From: Cutibacterium namnetense
Lineage (GTDB): Bacteria > Actinomycetota > Actinomycetes > Propionibacteriales > Propionibacteriaceae
Direction of reading: 5' to 3'
Length of the DNA: 64,000 nt
Assembly: GCF_001642025.1 (NCBI RefSeq)
Contig: NZ_LWHO01000001.1
Coordinates: 468,573-532,572 of the forward strand
The translations under genes and the position numbers were made by a program. Position 1 is the stretch's first letter, and every line of letters starts with the position of its first letter. The notes under the pieces are model-generated. The model saw only the letters and a list, made by a program, of their open reading frames with translations, did not search any database and had not been told where the DNA came from. Of the stretch, positions 18,403-27,045 are shown piece by piece.

Positions 18403-18541
18403 ATTCGAGTGGATATGTTGTACGGTGGTGCCTGCACCGAAGCAAAGCCCATCCTGACGGCAAGCCCTCGGCATCGTCGGGGCCCAACGATGGGTTGTAG
18501 GTCCACCAATGTCGGCGGGCCACGGATGAGGAGACATTGAC

Positions 18542-19960
18542 ATGAGCCAGTTCATCTTCCCGCGTCGCGGCTTCATCAAAGGCTTGGGGGCCGCTGCGGC
18601 AGCCGCACCGCTCGCGGGTCTGCTGTCCTCGTGCGCCGCAGGCACTGGCGGTGGAGACGATGACGTCAAAGGCGGATCTGCTGTCGCCAAGACCAAGGAC
18701 AATCCGTTCGGTATGGCTAAGGATGCCAAGCTCGACGCCGTGATCTTCAACGGCGGCTACGGGATTGCCTATTGCGAGTACGCCGCGAAGGTCATGAAGG
18801 AGAAGTGGCCCAAAATGACCTCGATATCAGTGAAGGCGTCGAACCATATCGGTCAGGAACTCCAGCCCCGGTTCGCCGACGGCAATCCGCCTGATGTCCT
18901 CGACAATGCCGGCTCCGGACGCATTAAGGTCTCGGCCATCCTTGGCCAGCTCGATACCGTCGACGATCTGCTGGCCGCTCAGAATCTCGAGGGCACCACG
19001 ATCTCCGACACTCTCTACGCAGGCGTCAAAGACGTTGGAACCTACGATGGTAAGTTCGTCGAACTCAACTACGTGATGACCGCCTATTGTCTGTGGTACT
19101 CCGGGTCCCTCTTCGCCAAACAAGGCTGGCAAGCACCGAAGACTTGGGAGGATTGCATCAAGCTCGGAGCCGAGGCTAAGAGGGCAGGGAAATACCTCTT
19201 CCTCTTTGGTAAGGAGGCTGCCGACTACTACATGTTCCTGGTCCTTGGATCGGCCATTAAGGAGGGCGGTAATGAGGTCCGGCTCAACTTCGAGAACCTC
19301 AGGCCCAGGGCGTGGTTCCAAGAGCCCATGCAGGCCGCTCTCAACTCACTCAAGCAGATCATCGACAAGGGATATATGAAGCCTGGCGGCGCCGGGACCC
19401 AGTTCACCGCAGCCCAGGCACAGTGGTGCCACGACGAAGCGGCTCTGTTCTACCCTTCGGGGTCGTGGATCGCCAACGAGATGGAGTCTCAGACCAAGGA
19501 AGGATTCGACATGATGGGCTGCCCCGAACCGTCCGTGACAGCCTCTCCATCCATGGGCCATGAAGCGCTGCACGCCGGGCCACGGGAGGCATTTCTTTTC
19601 CCGAGTGCGTCCAAGAACCCGGGGGCAGGCAAGGAGTTCATGCGCGCCATGCTGTCGAAGGAAGCCACCACCAACTTCGTCAAGACTGCCAAGGCCCCCA
19701 CTATCGTCAAAGGCACCATTCCCGACGACGGTTTCGGATCGACCGCCCTTAAGTCCTTGGGCAAGATGCTCGATGCAGCCGGGGATAAGCTGTTCCCTAT
19801 CCAGTTCCCCACCTTCTACGGCATGACAAAGGAAAATCTCGTTCCATGGAATGACTTTCTATCGGGCAAGAAATCGGTTGCCGAAATCACTGAGGCCATG
19901 CAGACCATTTCGGAGAAGGTAGCCAAGGACAGCTCCGTCAAGAAGGTCACCTTCAAGTGA
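18542..19960 (+). CDS. Sugar ABC transporter substrate-binding lipoprotein, NgcE-like
   Basis: A 472-residue extracellular solute-binding protein. The N-terminus PRRGFIKGLGAAAAAAP with twin Arg suggests Tat export and ends in a lipobox LLSSC, so it is a membrane-anchored lipoprotein. The region VIFNGGYGIAYCEYAAKVMKEKWP, then QELQPRFADGNPPDVLDNAGSG and FYPSGSWIANEM resembles NgcE, the N-acetylglucosamine/chitobiose receptor of streptomycetes, from memory. In this island an amino-sugar-containing hyaluronan disaccharide is the likely ligand, which is inference. It starts a three-gene operon without an ATPase. Confidence 0.87.
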   Translation: MSQFIFPRRGFIKGLGAAAAAAPLAGLLSSCAAGTGGGDDDVKGGSAVAKTKDNPFGMAKDAKLDAVIFNGGYGIAYCEYAAKVMKEKWPKMTSISVKASNHIGQELQPRFADGNPPDVLDNAGSGRIKVSAILGQLDTVDDLLAAQNLEGTTISDTLYAGVKDVGTYDGKFVELNYVMTAYCLWYSGSLFAKQGWQAPKTWEDCIKLGAEAKRAGKYLFLFGKEAADYYMFLVLGSAIKEGGNEVRLNFENLRPRAWFQEPMQAALNSLKQIIDKGYMKPGGAGTQFTAAQAQWCHDEAALFYPSGSWIANEMESQTKEGFDMMGCPEPSVTASPSMGHEALHAGPREAFLFPSASKNPGAGKEFMRAMLSKEATTNFVKTAKAPTIVKGTIPDDGFGSTALKSLGKMLDAAGDKLFPIQFPTFYGMTKENLVPWNDFLSGKKSVAEITEAMQTISEKVAKDSSVKKVTFK

Positions 19961-19992
19961 GGCACGGTGAATCTAAGATCAAGGAATCGTCC

Positions 19993-21009
19993 ATGAGGAG
20001 TCCGGTCATCGCTATGCATGGGTCGCAGGATGCCGAAGAGGGAAAGGTTGTTGTGGACACCCCACGTCGTCGAAATCATCGTCGCTGGAGTTTCGACAGG
20101 ATTAGTTTCTTCGTGGTGTTCCTTGGAGTTCCATTGACAATCTACTTGGTCTTCGTTATATCGCCTTTTCTTCAGGCCCTCTACTATTCGTTGACGGACT
20201 GGGGCGGCTTCTCGATGAAGTTCAAGATTGTCGGCCTGGAAAACTACAGAATCCTTTTCGCTGATCCGCTATTTAGACGAGCCATGCTAAACAATGTAAT
20301 CTTGTGCGTCTTCGTGCCCCTCGTGGCCATCGTCTCAGCCCTCGCCCTAGCGACCATGCTGACGGTCGGCGGTTCCAGCCATGGGCAAATCCGTGGTCTT
20401 AGGGGATCGGGGTTCTATCGCGTGGTGTCGTTCTTCCCATACTGCGTACCGGCCGTTGTCATCGGCCTGTTGTGGTCGCAGCTGCTCGACCCGTCACACG
20501 GGTTAGTGAATGGTTTGCTTAAAGGTGCTGGGCTCGGGGGATTCGACAACTTTGCCTGGCTGGGTGAGAGGTCCACCGCCATGCCCGTGTCGATCTTCAT
20601 CATGCTGTGGGGATACATCGGGTTTTATATGTTGCTTTTTGTTGCCGCAATTAAATCGATTCCTTCTGAGATCTTTGAGGCAGCGAAGATTGACGGCGCT
20701 GGACGTTTTAGGGTTGCTGTGAAGATAATGGTCCCGCTGATTCGTGATAATATCCAGACGGCATGGATATATCTGGGAATTGTTTCCCTGGATGCCTTCG
20801 TATACATGAGCGTACTTAATCCGTTTGGGGGTCCAGATAATTCCACACTAGTCATGAGTCAGCAACTGTGGGATTCATTTCAGAATGCCCGATACGGTCT
20901 CGCGTGTGCACAAGGCGTCGTTATCTGCCTTTTCACTCTGACGTTCGCTGGCATCGTCGGTCTGGTTAGTCGCCTCACTGGAGGGAAGGACTCGGTGACT
21001 CTGGCATGA
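19993..21009 (+). CDS. Sugar ABC transporter permease, NgcF-like
   Basis: A 338-residue inner-membrane permease with six hydrophobic segments. The EAA loop that contacts the ATPase is SEIFEAAKIDGAGRFRVAVKIMVPLI. An upstream GTG overlaps the binding-protein stop, but AAGGA before ATG 19993 favours the shorter start. The gene overlaps the second permease by ATGA. From about 20.6 kb the DNA is visibly richer in A and T than the flanking genes. The cognate ATPase is absent, so an external MsmK-type ATPase must drive transport. Confidence 0.9.
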   Translation: MRSPVIAMHGSQDAEEGKVVVDTPRRRNHRRWSFDRISFFVVFLGVPLTIYLVFVISPFLQALYYSLTDWGGFSMKFKIVGLENYRILFADPLFRRAMLNNVILCVFVPLVAIVSALALATMLTVGGSSHGQIRGLRGSGFYRVVSFFPYCVPAVVIGLLWSQLLDPSHGLVNGLLKGAGLGGFDNFAWLGERSTAMPVSIFIMLWGYIGFYMLLFVAAIKSIPSEIFEAAKIDGAGRFRVAVKIMVPLIRDNIQTAWIYLGIVSLDAFVYMSVLNPFGGPDNSTLVMSQQLWDSFQNARYGLACAQGVVICLFTLTFAGIVGLVSRLTGGKDSVTLA

Positions 21010-21890
21010 TTAGAACAAGTCTTGGCGCGTCTGGTATCCCTATTCGGCACTCAAAACCCACCAAGGGTGACAAAGTCTTTTCTGCTATGTCCCACATCAT
21101 GTTGGTGACCTGGACGATTATCGTCGTGTTGCCCTTGATGTGGACTTTCGTAAGTTCCTTCAAATCAACATCGGAGATTTTTTCATCGCCGTTCTCTTGG
21201 CCTAGAAAACCCCATTGGGATAATTTTTCCAACGCATGGAGCGAAGCCCACATAGGTGATTACTTTCTCAATACTATCGTCGTCGTATTCAGCGCTTTGG
21301 CGGTTGTTATGATTCTGGGGGCAATGTGTTCTTATGTTTTGGCGAGGTATAGGTTTCGTGGCAACAAAATCATCTATATGTTGATGCTTGCGGGAAATAC
21401 GTTCCCAATATTTCTGGCAGTAGTTCCCCTGTTCTTCACCCTAAAGAACCTCGAGCTGACGAACACTGTAACAGGACTCGTAGTCACTTATGTGGCTTTT
21501 GCTCTCCCTTTCACTGTTTTCTTCCTCTATGCCTTCTTTAAGACCCTTCCCTTTGAAGTCTACGAAGCGGCACGGATCGATGGTGCAGGAGAGTGGAAGA
21601 TCTTTTTCCGTGTTATGCTTCCGATGGCCAAACCAGGATTTGCCTCGGTTGCAATCTTTAACTTTCTGGGGCTGTGGAACCAGTACCTTATTCCGATAGC
21701 CATCAACAGTAATGAGGAAAATTACGTGCTTTCTCAGGGGTTGGCTTCCTTCGCCACTAAGATGGGATATGAGGTCGATTTTGGTGCTCTCTTCGCATCC
21801 GTTACGCTGACCGTTATCCCAGTGCTGGTGGTCTACGTCATCTTCCAGCGGCAACTGCACGGATCAGTGAGCCAGGGAACGATGAAGTAG
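21006..21890 (+). CDS. Sugar ABC transporter permease, NgcG-like
   Basis: A 294-residue MalG-type permease with six hydrophobic segments and the EAA loop FEVYEAARIDGAGEWKIFFRVMLPMAKPG. It pairs with the preceding permease through a four-base overlap and ends the operon. It is AT-rich compared with the window average. No clear terminator is seen in the 200 bases before the convergent lacI gene. Confidence 0.92.
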   Translation: MIRTSLGASGIPIRHSKPTKGDKVFSAMSHIMLVTWTIIVVLPLMWTFVSSFKSTSEIFSSPFSWPRKPHWDNFSNAWSEAHIGDYFLNTIVVVFSALAVVMILGAMCSYVLARYRFRGNKIIYMLMLAGNTFPIFLAVVPLFFTLKNLELTNTVTGLVVTYVAFALPFTVFFLYAFFKTLPFEVYEAARIDGAGEWKIFFRVMLPMAKPGFASVAIFNFLGLWNQYLIPIAINSNEENYVLSQGLASFATKMGYEVDFGALFASVTLTVIPVLVVYVIFQRQLHGSVSQGTMK

Positions 21891-22098
21891 CCCTGCTATG
21901 TGGCATACCTCTTAAAGGCGTGGCGTCGAGAAGCGTGATAATTAGTCTGCGGCGACCGTGCCGATTATGGGTCCGGTGCCACTATCAGTGCAAGTGAGAG
22001 GCGCTAACGAGTTGTCATGGTGATGGCGATGAGTCAGGTTATTGAACCTGGGAGCACTCTGAATTTTGGTGGACCGTATTGCGCACTAGGTAATGGCG

Positions 22099-23115
22099 TC
22101 ATGCGCGAGAAATTATGAGGTTGGGGGTGGATTCCCGGATCATGATCGACGTCGGCATGGTTGTGGGAATCGGCTCCGTGGGGGAAACAAGTAGACGAGT
22201 CGCCCTGCGTCCGAGTTCTTCGAGGTCAATGTGTACCGTAGTCAGGCTGGGAACGATATCGGCGAGGGTGGGGATATCGTCGAAACCGCACAGTGCGATG
22301 TCATTGGGTACCACCACACCCGCCGTCCGTGCCGCGGCGAGGGCTCCCACTGCCATGATGTCGGCAGTGGCAAAGACCAACTGTGGGCGGGTAGCCGAGG
22401 CCAGGATATGGTTCATTGCGTCGATGCCGCCCTGCCTACTGAGGGTAGTCTCGATGATCTCGCGTACCGTTCCGCCAGCCTTTCGGACGATGTGGGTGAA
22501 ACCTTCGGCACGCAGGTGTGATGCCGGGACGGTGGCCGGAGCCGTAATGACCGAGATATCGCGATAGCCGAACTGGAGCATCATTCCGGCGAGGTCAGCC
22601 GCTGCGGCACGGTTATCAACCTCGACACCTCGAGTCTCCGTGGGAAGATCTGAAGTGCCGATAGATAGAACTGGGGAGCCGGTGCGGTTCATGAATTGTG
22701 ACAGAGCATTCCTCACAACGGGGGTTGAGGGGATAGTACCGCCAACGACAATGAGGGCTGCGGCCTGCTGGCTGGAGGCGTCGTCGATAACCTCAAGGCT
22801 CGACTTGTCTGAACCGTCAGCTTCGCAGATGGTTACGCGCAGACCATGGGAATGAGCCTCGCGGCTGACGCCGGCCGCAATCGAGGAGAAATAGGGGTCC
22901 GCGATTGATGCGACGATCAGGCAGATCACGTCGGTGCGTCCCCGCGCCATGGCTTGGGCGGCCCTGTTGGGGACGTACCCTAATTCAGCTGCTGCCTCGA
23001 GGACACGTTGACGTAGCTGCGGGCGGACCGTCCGATGTGTCGATCCGTTGAGGACCCGAGAAGCTGTGGCTAAGGACACTCCTGCCCGTGCTGCTACATC
23101 ACTGAGCGTTGCCAC
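22099..23115 (-). CDS. LacI-family transcriptional regulator
   Basis: A 338-residue repressor. The helix-turn-helix and hinge are at the very start: MATLSDVAARAGVSLATASRVLNG, then LEAAAELGYVPNRAAQAMARGRT. The sugar-binding core follows (FATADIMAVGALAAARTAG, CGFDDIPTLADIVPSLTTV). GTG 23115 is chosen because AGGAGG lies six bases upstream and the HTH then begins at residue 2; a longer frame upstream is open but has no ribosome site. It sits among the importer, dehydrogenase and lyase genes, so it is the likely reader of the AAGCG-centred operators in the island. The inducer is presumably a hyaluronan breakdown product. Confidence 0.92.
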   Translation of the reverse strand: MATLSDVAARAGVSLATASRVLNGSTHRTVRPQLRQRVLEAAAELGYVPNRAAQAMARGRTDVICLIVASIADPYFSSIAAGVSREAHSHGLRVTICEADGSDKSSLEVIDDASSQQAAALIVVGGTIPSTPVVRNALSQFMNRTGSPVLSIGTSDLPTETRGVEVDNRAAAADLAGMMLQFGYRDISVITAPATVPASHLRAEGFTHIVRKAGGTVREIIETTLSRQGGIDAMNHILASATRPQLVFATADIMAVGALAAARTAGVVVPNDIALCGFDDIPTLADIVPSLTTVHIDLEELGRRATRLLVSPTEPIPTTMPTSIMIRESTPNLIISRA

Positions 23116-23378
23116 GCGGATCCTCCTATTCGACGACGGGGAAGACTCTATCGGTTTCAAGAGGGTACGGGCGGTATATCGACGAGGGGCCGTCGCCCGA
23201 ACGAGTCGGATCTATCTCGGCGGTGTTTCTCCTATGAGGGTGTTAGTTCTGATGCTGTAGTGGGGCGGCAGAAGGTGGCCCCACATATACGCTCAAAATG
23301 GCCAAGAATTCCATGTAAAGAGTATCATTGTGAATGATTTTGAGTTGACGTTGATGTACCGAAAGGATGAGGCCGGTA

Positions 23379-24386
23379 ATGAGAAGACCATGTGTGGTGC
23401 TGTCCGTTCTGGACCGATATAAATCGATGTTTTTCACTGCTGAAGCCATGGAACGTCTTGACGAGTTGGCGGACTTGCAGATTGACCCCGATCCACAGAC
23501 CCATGCATCCGTGCAGAGCCGCCATATGCTCAAGGACGCAGAGGTCGTTATCACCGCATGGGAGACTGGCGAGCTCACTGATCTGCTAGATCACATGTCG
23601 AGGTTGCAGATGGTGATCCACTCGGGGGGTTCGGTCAAGGATGTCATTGGAATGCAGGCCTACGAGCGGGGAGTGAGAATCTCTTCCCAGACCCAACTCA
23701 ACGCTGAACCCGTCGCCGAATACTCTCTTGCAATGATCATCCTTGCTGCAAAAGGGATCTTCGCATCACGGCGCCGATATCTGGAGAACCGAGCCAAGGA
23801 AGAGACATTCTGGGGGAACTTCCCGGATGTCGGACTGTACGGTGCACGGATCGGGATCATTGGGTTGTCGCGAATTTCGCGCCGGGTTATTGATATGCTG
23901 AACGCCTTTCATGTTGACATTAAGGTGTCTTCCCACCATCTCAACGAGGCACAGGCCCGTGAACTCGGTGTTACTGCCGCAAGCATCGAAAACATCATGC
24001 GGACCTGCGACGTAATCTCTCTGCACACAGCGTCGACCCCGCAGACTTACCACATGCTGGGAGCTGAAGACTTTGCCAAGATGAAAGACGGAGCCACGTT
24101 CATTAACACCGCGCGAGGCGCCATCTGTGACCAAGACGCCCTCATCGCCGAGCTCCAGCGTGACAGGATCAACGCCATCATTGACGTCACAGACCCTGAG
24201 GTTAACGTCCCCGATTCACCATTGTGGAACCTTCCCAACGTTGTGCTCACCCCGCATGCTGCCGGTTCCATGGGCAAGGAACTTCATCGCCTCGGCGACG
24301 GGGCCGTCGACGACTTGGCCCACTACATCGCAGGTAGCAAGGTGGCCGGGGAAATCCTGGTCGATCAGTATGCAGGGCGAGCCTGA
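23379..24386 (+). CDS. D-isomer-specific 2-hydroxyacid dehydrogenase
   Basis: A 335-residue enzyme of the phosphoglycerate-dehydrogenase family. The catalytic set is readable: Arg in FINTARGAICD, Glu in IIDVTDPEV and His in VLTPHAAGS. The nucleotide motif reads GIIGLSRISRR, where two of the three usual glycines are Ser, so cofactor use may differ. ATG 23379 is used because AGG-rich sequence lies six to ten bases upstream; ATG 23367 is also in frame. It is divergent from lacI and convergent with hyaluronate lyase. Reduction of a 2-keto acid from sugar-acid breakdown is plausible but unproven. Confidence 0.87.
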   Translation: MRRPCVVLSVLDRYKSMFFTAEAMERLDELADLQIDPDPQTHASVQSRHMLKDAEVVITAWETGELTDLLDHMSRLQMVIHSGGSVKDVIGMQAYERGVRISSQTQLNAEPVAEYSLAMIILAAKGIFASRRRYLENRAKEETFWGNFPDVGLYGARIGIIGLSRISRRVIDMLNAFHVDIKVSSHHLNEAQARELGVTAASIENIMRTCDVISLHTASTPQTYHMLGAEDFAKMKDGATFINTARGAICDQDALIAELQRDRINAIIDVTDPEVNVPDSPLWNLPNVVLTPHAAGSMGKELHRLGDGAVDDLAHYIAGSKVAGEILVDQYAGRA

Positions 24387-24410
24387 CTGACTGGGGATCT
24401 ATCTTTATTC

Positions 24411-26882
24411 TCAGGCGCGGGTGTGGTCAGCCCAGGTGCTGGGGCTAGGCTTCGTCGATTGCGGGTTGGGCTGCGCCGGAGACAGTGTGACTTTGATGGA
24501 TTGGCCGCCTAGGCCTGCGGTGTTGATATGCAACGTCATGGTCTTGGCACTTTGGCTGGTGCTGACGCGGTCGTTGGAGGTTTCAACTCTCCACGCTCCT
24601 TCGATGGTGACGGTGAGTGAGGGTCTCCTCTGGGTGGGCTCGGACATAATGACGTCCATCTGGCTTCCCTGGACCTGCGTCTGCACTATCGCGGGTGCGT
24701 CCGCCGTCACCCCGGCGCACGTGGCCGGCTCCCAGAAGGCGTAGGTGGTGACTACAGTGAGGTCTTTTGCGAGCAAGCAGCCGGCCGAGCGTACGGCCTG
24801 CACCATCCGGTCGTTCGACAGCACGGTGAATAGTTTGTCGGCAGGTCGCTGAGCCAGCGCCGCCGTTTGGACTCGGTTAGCGGTGGGCAATAGGGCCCAG
24901 GCGACCGGACGATTGTGATGGGTGACGTGGAGGGAGACATAGTTGTGCTCGATGGCTTCGTTGGCGCCCTTGACTGTGCGGGCGGGATTGACATCGATCC
25001 ATGAACCCTTTCTTTTCTCCAGCTGAGCGGTGAGATCGACGTCGGTGGCGAAGACGTATCCACCGACTCCCCGCAGGTGTGCCCAGCGGGGGTTGTCGAA
25101 GGACATCTTCGATATGACGGTGGTACCGTCGACTAGCAGTTCCGGTGATGGCTCACCCACCTTGCGGTGCTCGACTACTGTGGTGGCCGTAGAAGCGTTG
25201 GTGGAGACATCGGTCGTCAGTTCCAGCAGCGCATCCTTGAGCCCTACCCACAGCCGCCGGGCTGTCAGGGTGGAGTCCTGAGAGGTGATATGTGAGGCGG
25301 CGGCAGACCACTCTCCCGATGCCAGCCCACCGGACCATTCATTGTCGGGGGTCCTAGCGGCCCATGCAGCACCGACGGCGCGTTTCAGCGGAGTGGAGTC
25401 CACTGTCGTGCCCGTCGGTGCGGAGTAGTCGACGGTGGCCCAGAACCCGTCCTCGTACTGGCCCATGTCCTCAGGCAACATGAGGTAGCGCATGCCTTGG
25501 CTAGTCCTTGATGCCCACTCGTTTTCTGAGTTGCCGTACTCGTACCACGAGATGCGGTCCGAACAGTTGGAGACGGCGATGAGCCAGTTTGGTGTCCGGT
25601 GCACCAGCCGGTCCATGGAGGCAAAATAAGTTGGGGTGGGCAATTCTGGTATCGGTCGGACCTTGGCGGCGTTGTCGAAGAGATCAATATCGGTCAGTGA
25701 TGCAGGTTCGCTCAGGTGATCGAAGGTGTTACGGGTCATCCACCCGTGTACGGTTCCTCGCCACAGTTCGGCACGGTGAGCGGGGATGGCATCTGCCATG
25801 AGCAACATGGATCGTGCGATGGACTTGCCGTGCATAGCTGCGGGTTCATCGATGCGTGAGACGGAGCGGCCGCGCACACAGTCAAGGACCTGACCACCAT
25901 ACATTATGGGTACAATGCCCCGCTCGACCTGCGAGATGAGTGCTGTTCGCGCCGACCTGGTGATGTCGAAGTGTGTCCCCGCCACTAATGGGAGCAGCAT
26001 CGCCAAACCGCTCAATAGTACGTTGCCGTAGGAGCCGGTGTAGGGGATATGGGAGTGCTGGATGAAGCCACCGTCGGCGCGAAAGCCATCGCCCTCGGTG
26101 GTCGTGCGCCAAGAATCAGGAAGACCCTGGACTGCATGGCGAAGCTTGGACTCGTTGCCAGTGGCAATTGAGCGACACATCACAGCCCGGGTGAGGTCCA
26201 TTCGGTTCGTCCCAGTCGAGATGACCGGTTGTGTGGGATTGGCTGTCGGTTTCACCGATTCTGGTTGCTGGTACCAAGGATCGGGGACGAAATGATCGAT
26301 GCCGGATGCTGCTGCGGCCATGACATCTGCGGGCAGGTCATGGTGCAGAATGCACATGACATCACCGATGGCACGGGAAGCGCCATCCTCCCAGTCCCAC
26401 CAGTTGCCGTACTCGTCCTGCGAGGGGTTATATCGAAGGCGACAGAAATCCCTCAGGGCCTCGATGCAGACAGAGAGGATATGCGGGTCGCCATGATAAG
26501 CGGAGCCAGGAGTGGCCCAGGCGCACGCGATGGTATCAATGGCACGAGCGGTTGTCGTGACGAAGGGAGAATCCTCCTTCTGTAGGTTTGCAGAGAGTAG
26601 GACAGTGGTTCTACCGCTGCCAGATGCGAGGTCAGTGAGGATTGCGGCCACCCTGTTGTCAATCTTGGCGATTATCGCACGAGCTCGTGGATCAGAGGTC
26701 TTAGCTGCGTTGCGTCCAGTGATGATGTCGGTCCATTTTTCACACAAGTCCGACCAAGTATTGGGATCTTGTGAGGCGAAGGCATTGGGCGCATCAGGAG
26801 AAGCGGCAATCGCGATGGCTGATAGTGCGGACAAGGATAGGAAGGTCCGTCGAGAAGGTACTTGGCCTGGGGTGTCGAACAT
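24411..26882 (-). CDS. hyl: Hyaluronate lyase (polysaccharide lyase family 8)
   Basis: A secreted 823-residue lyase that cuts hyaluronan by beta-elimination to unsaturated products. The signal region VPSRRTFLSLSALSAIAIA has twin Arg and a cleavage site near AFA-SQ at residue 36. The aromatic patch NWWDWEDGASRAIGD is at about residue 160. The catalytic residues by comparison with streptococcal enzymes are Asn226 (GTNRMD), His276 and Tyr285 (FIQHSHIPYTGSYGNV). Beta-sandwich domains follow. C. acnes is known to have two lyase variants that differ in how completely they digest hyaluronan; I cannot tell which this is. Role: tissue spreading and nutrition. A weak LacI-type operator lies upstream. 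Confidence 0.93.
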   Translation of the reverse strand: MFDTPGQVPSRRTFLSLSALSAIAIAASPDAPNAFASQDPNTWSDLCEKWTDIITGRNAAKTSDPRARAIIAKIDNRVAAILTDLASGSGRTTVLLSANLQKEDSPFVTTTARAIDTIACAWATPGSAYHGDPHILSVCIEALRDFCRLRYNPSQDEYGNWWDWEDGASRAIGDVMCILHHDLPADVMAAAASGIDHFVPDPWYQQPESVKPTANPTQPVISTGTNRMDLTRAVMCRSIATGNESKLRHAVQGLPDSWRTTTEGDGFRADGGFIQHSHIPYTGSYGNVLLSGLAMLLPLVAGTHFDITRSARTALISQVERGIVPIMYGGQVLDCVRGRSVSRIDEPAAMHGKSIARSMLLMADAIPAHRAELWRGTVHGWMTRNTFDHLSEPASLTDIDLFDNAAKVRPIPELPTPTYFASMDRLVHRTPNWLIAVSNCSDRISWYEYGNSENEWASRTSQGMRYLMLPEDMGQYEDGFWATVDYSAPTGTTVDSTPLKRAVGAAWAARTPDNEWSGGLASGEWSAAASHITSQDSTLTARRLWVGLKDALLELTTDVSTNASTATTVVEHRKVGEPSPELLVDGTTVISKMSFDNPRWAHLRGVGGYVFATDVDLTAQLEKRKGSWIDVNPARTVKGANEAIEHNYVSLHVTHHNRPVAWALLPTANRVQTAALAQRPADKLFTVLSNDRMVQAVRSAGCLLAKDLTVVTTYAFWEPATCAGVTADAPAIVQTQVQGSQMDVIMSEPTQRRPSLTVTIEGAWRVETSNDRVSTSQSAKTMTLHINTAGLGGQSIKVTLSPAQPNPQSTKPSPSTWADHTRA

Positions 26883-26951
26883 TAATCGCGCTCCTGAAGC
26901 TAGTGTGGCAGCGGTGCCGTGTGGGTAGACGTGTGTTTCTAACAGACTACG

Positions 26952-26965
26952 GGAAAGCGGCTACC
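26952..26965. promoter_or_regulatory. Probable LacI-type operator between hyl and the DUF2264 pseudogene
   Basis: GGAAAGCGGCTACC keeps the GG-AAGCG-CC frame of the island operators with mismatches in the right half. It lies in the divergent gap, 70 bases from the lyase start. Confidence 0.45.
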
Positions 26966-27045
26966 GCTATTGCTGATTTAACGATAAAGTTATTTTGGAA
27001 CTTCATCTAACAGTGGTTCGAAGGCGGCCGTTGGGGAGCGCTCAC

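Larger units (their letters stand above)
18246..18541. other. Divergent promoter region with two LacI-type operators
   Basis: This region separates the Gfo/Idh/MocA-isomerase operon from the NgcEFG-type importer. It holds two palindromic sites about 100 bases apart, one nearer each gene, an arrangement that would allow repression of both directions and possibly looping. No gene is seen. Confidence 0.65.
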
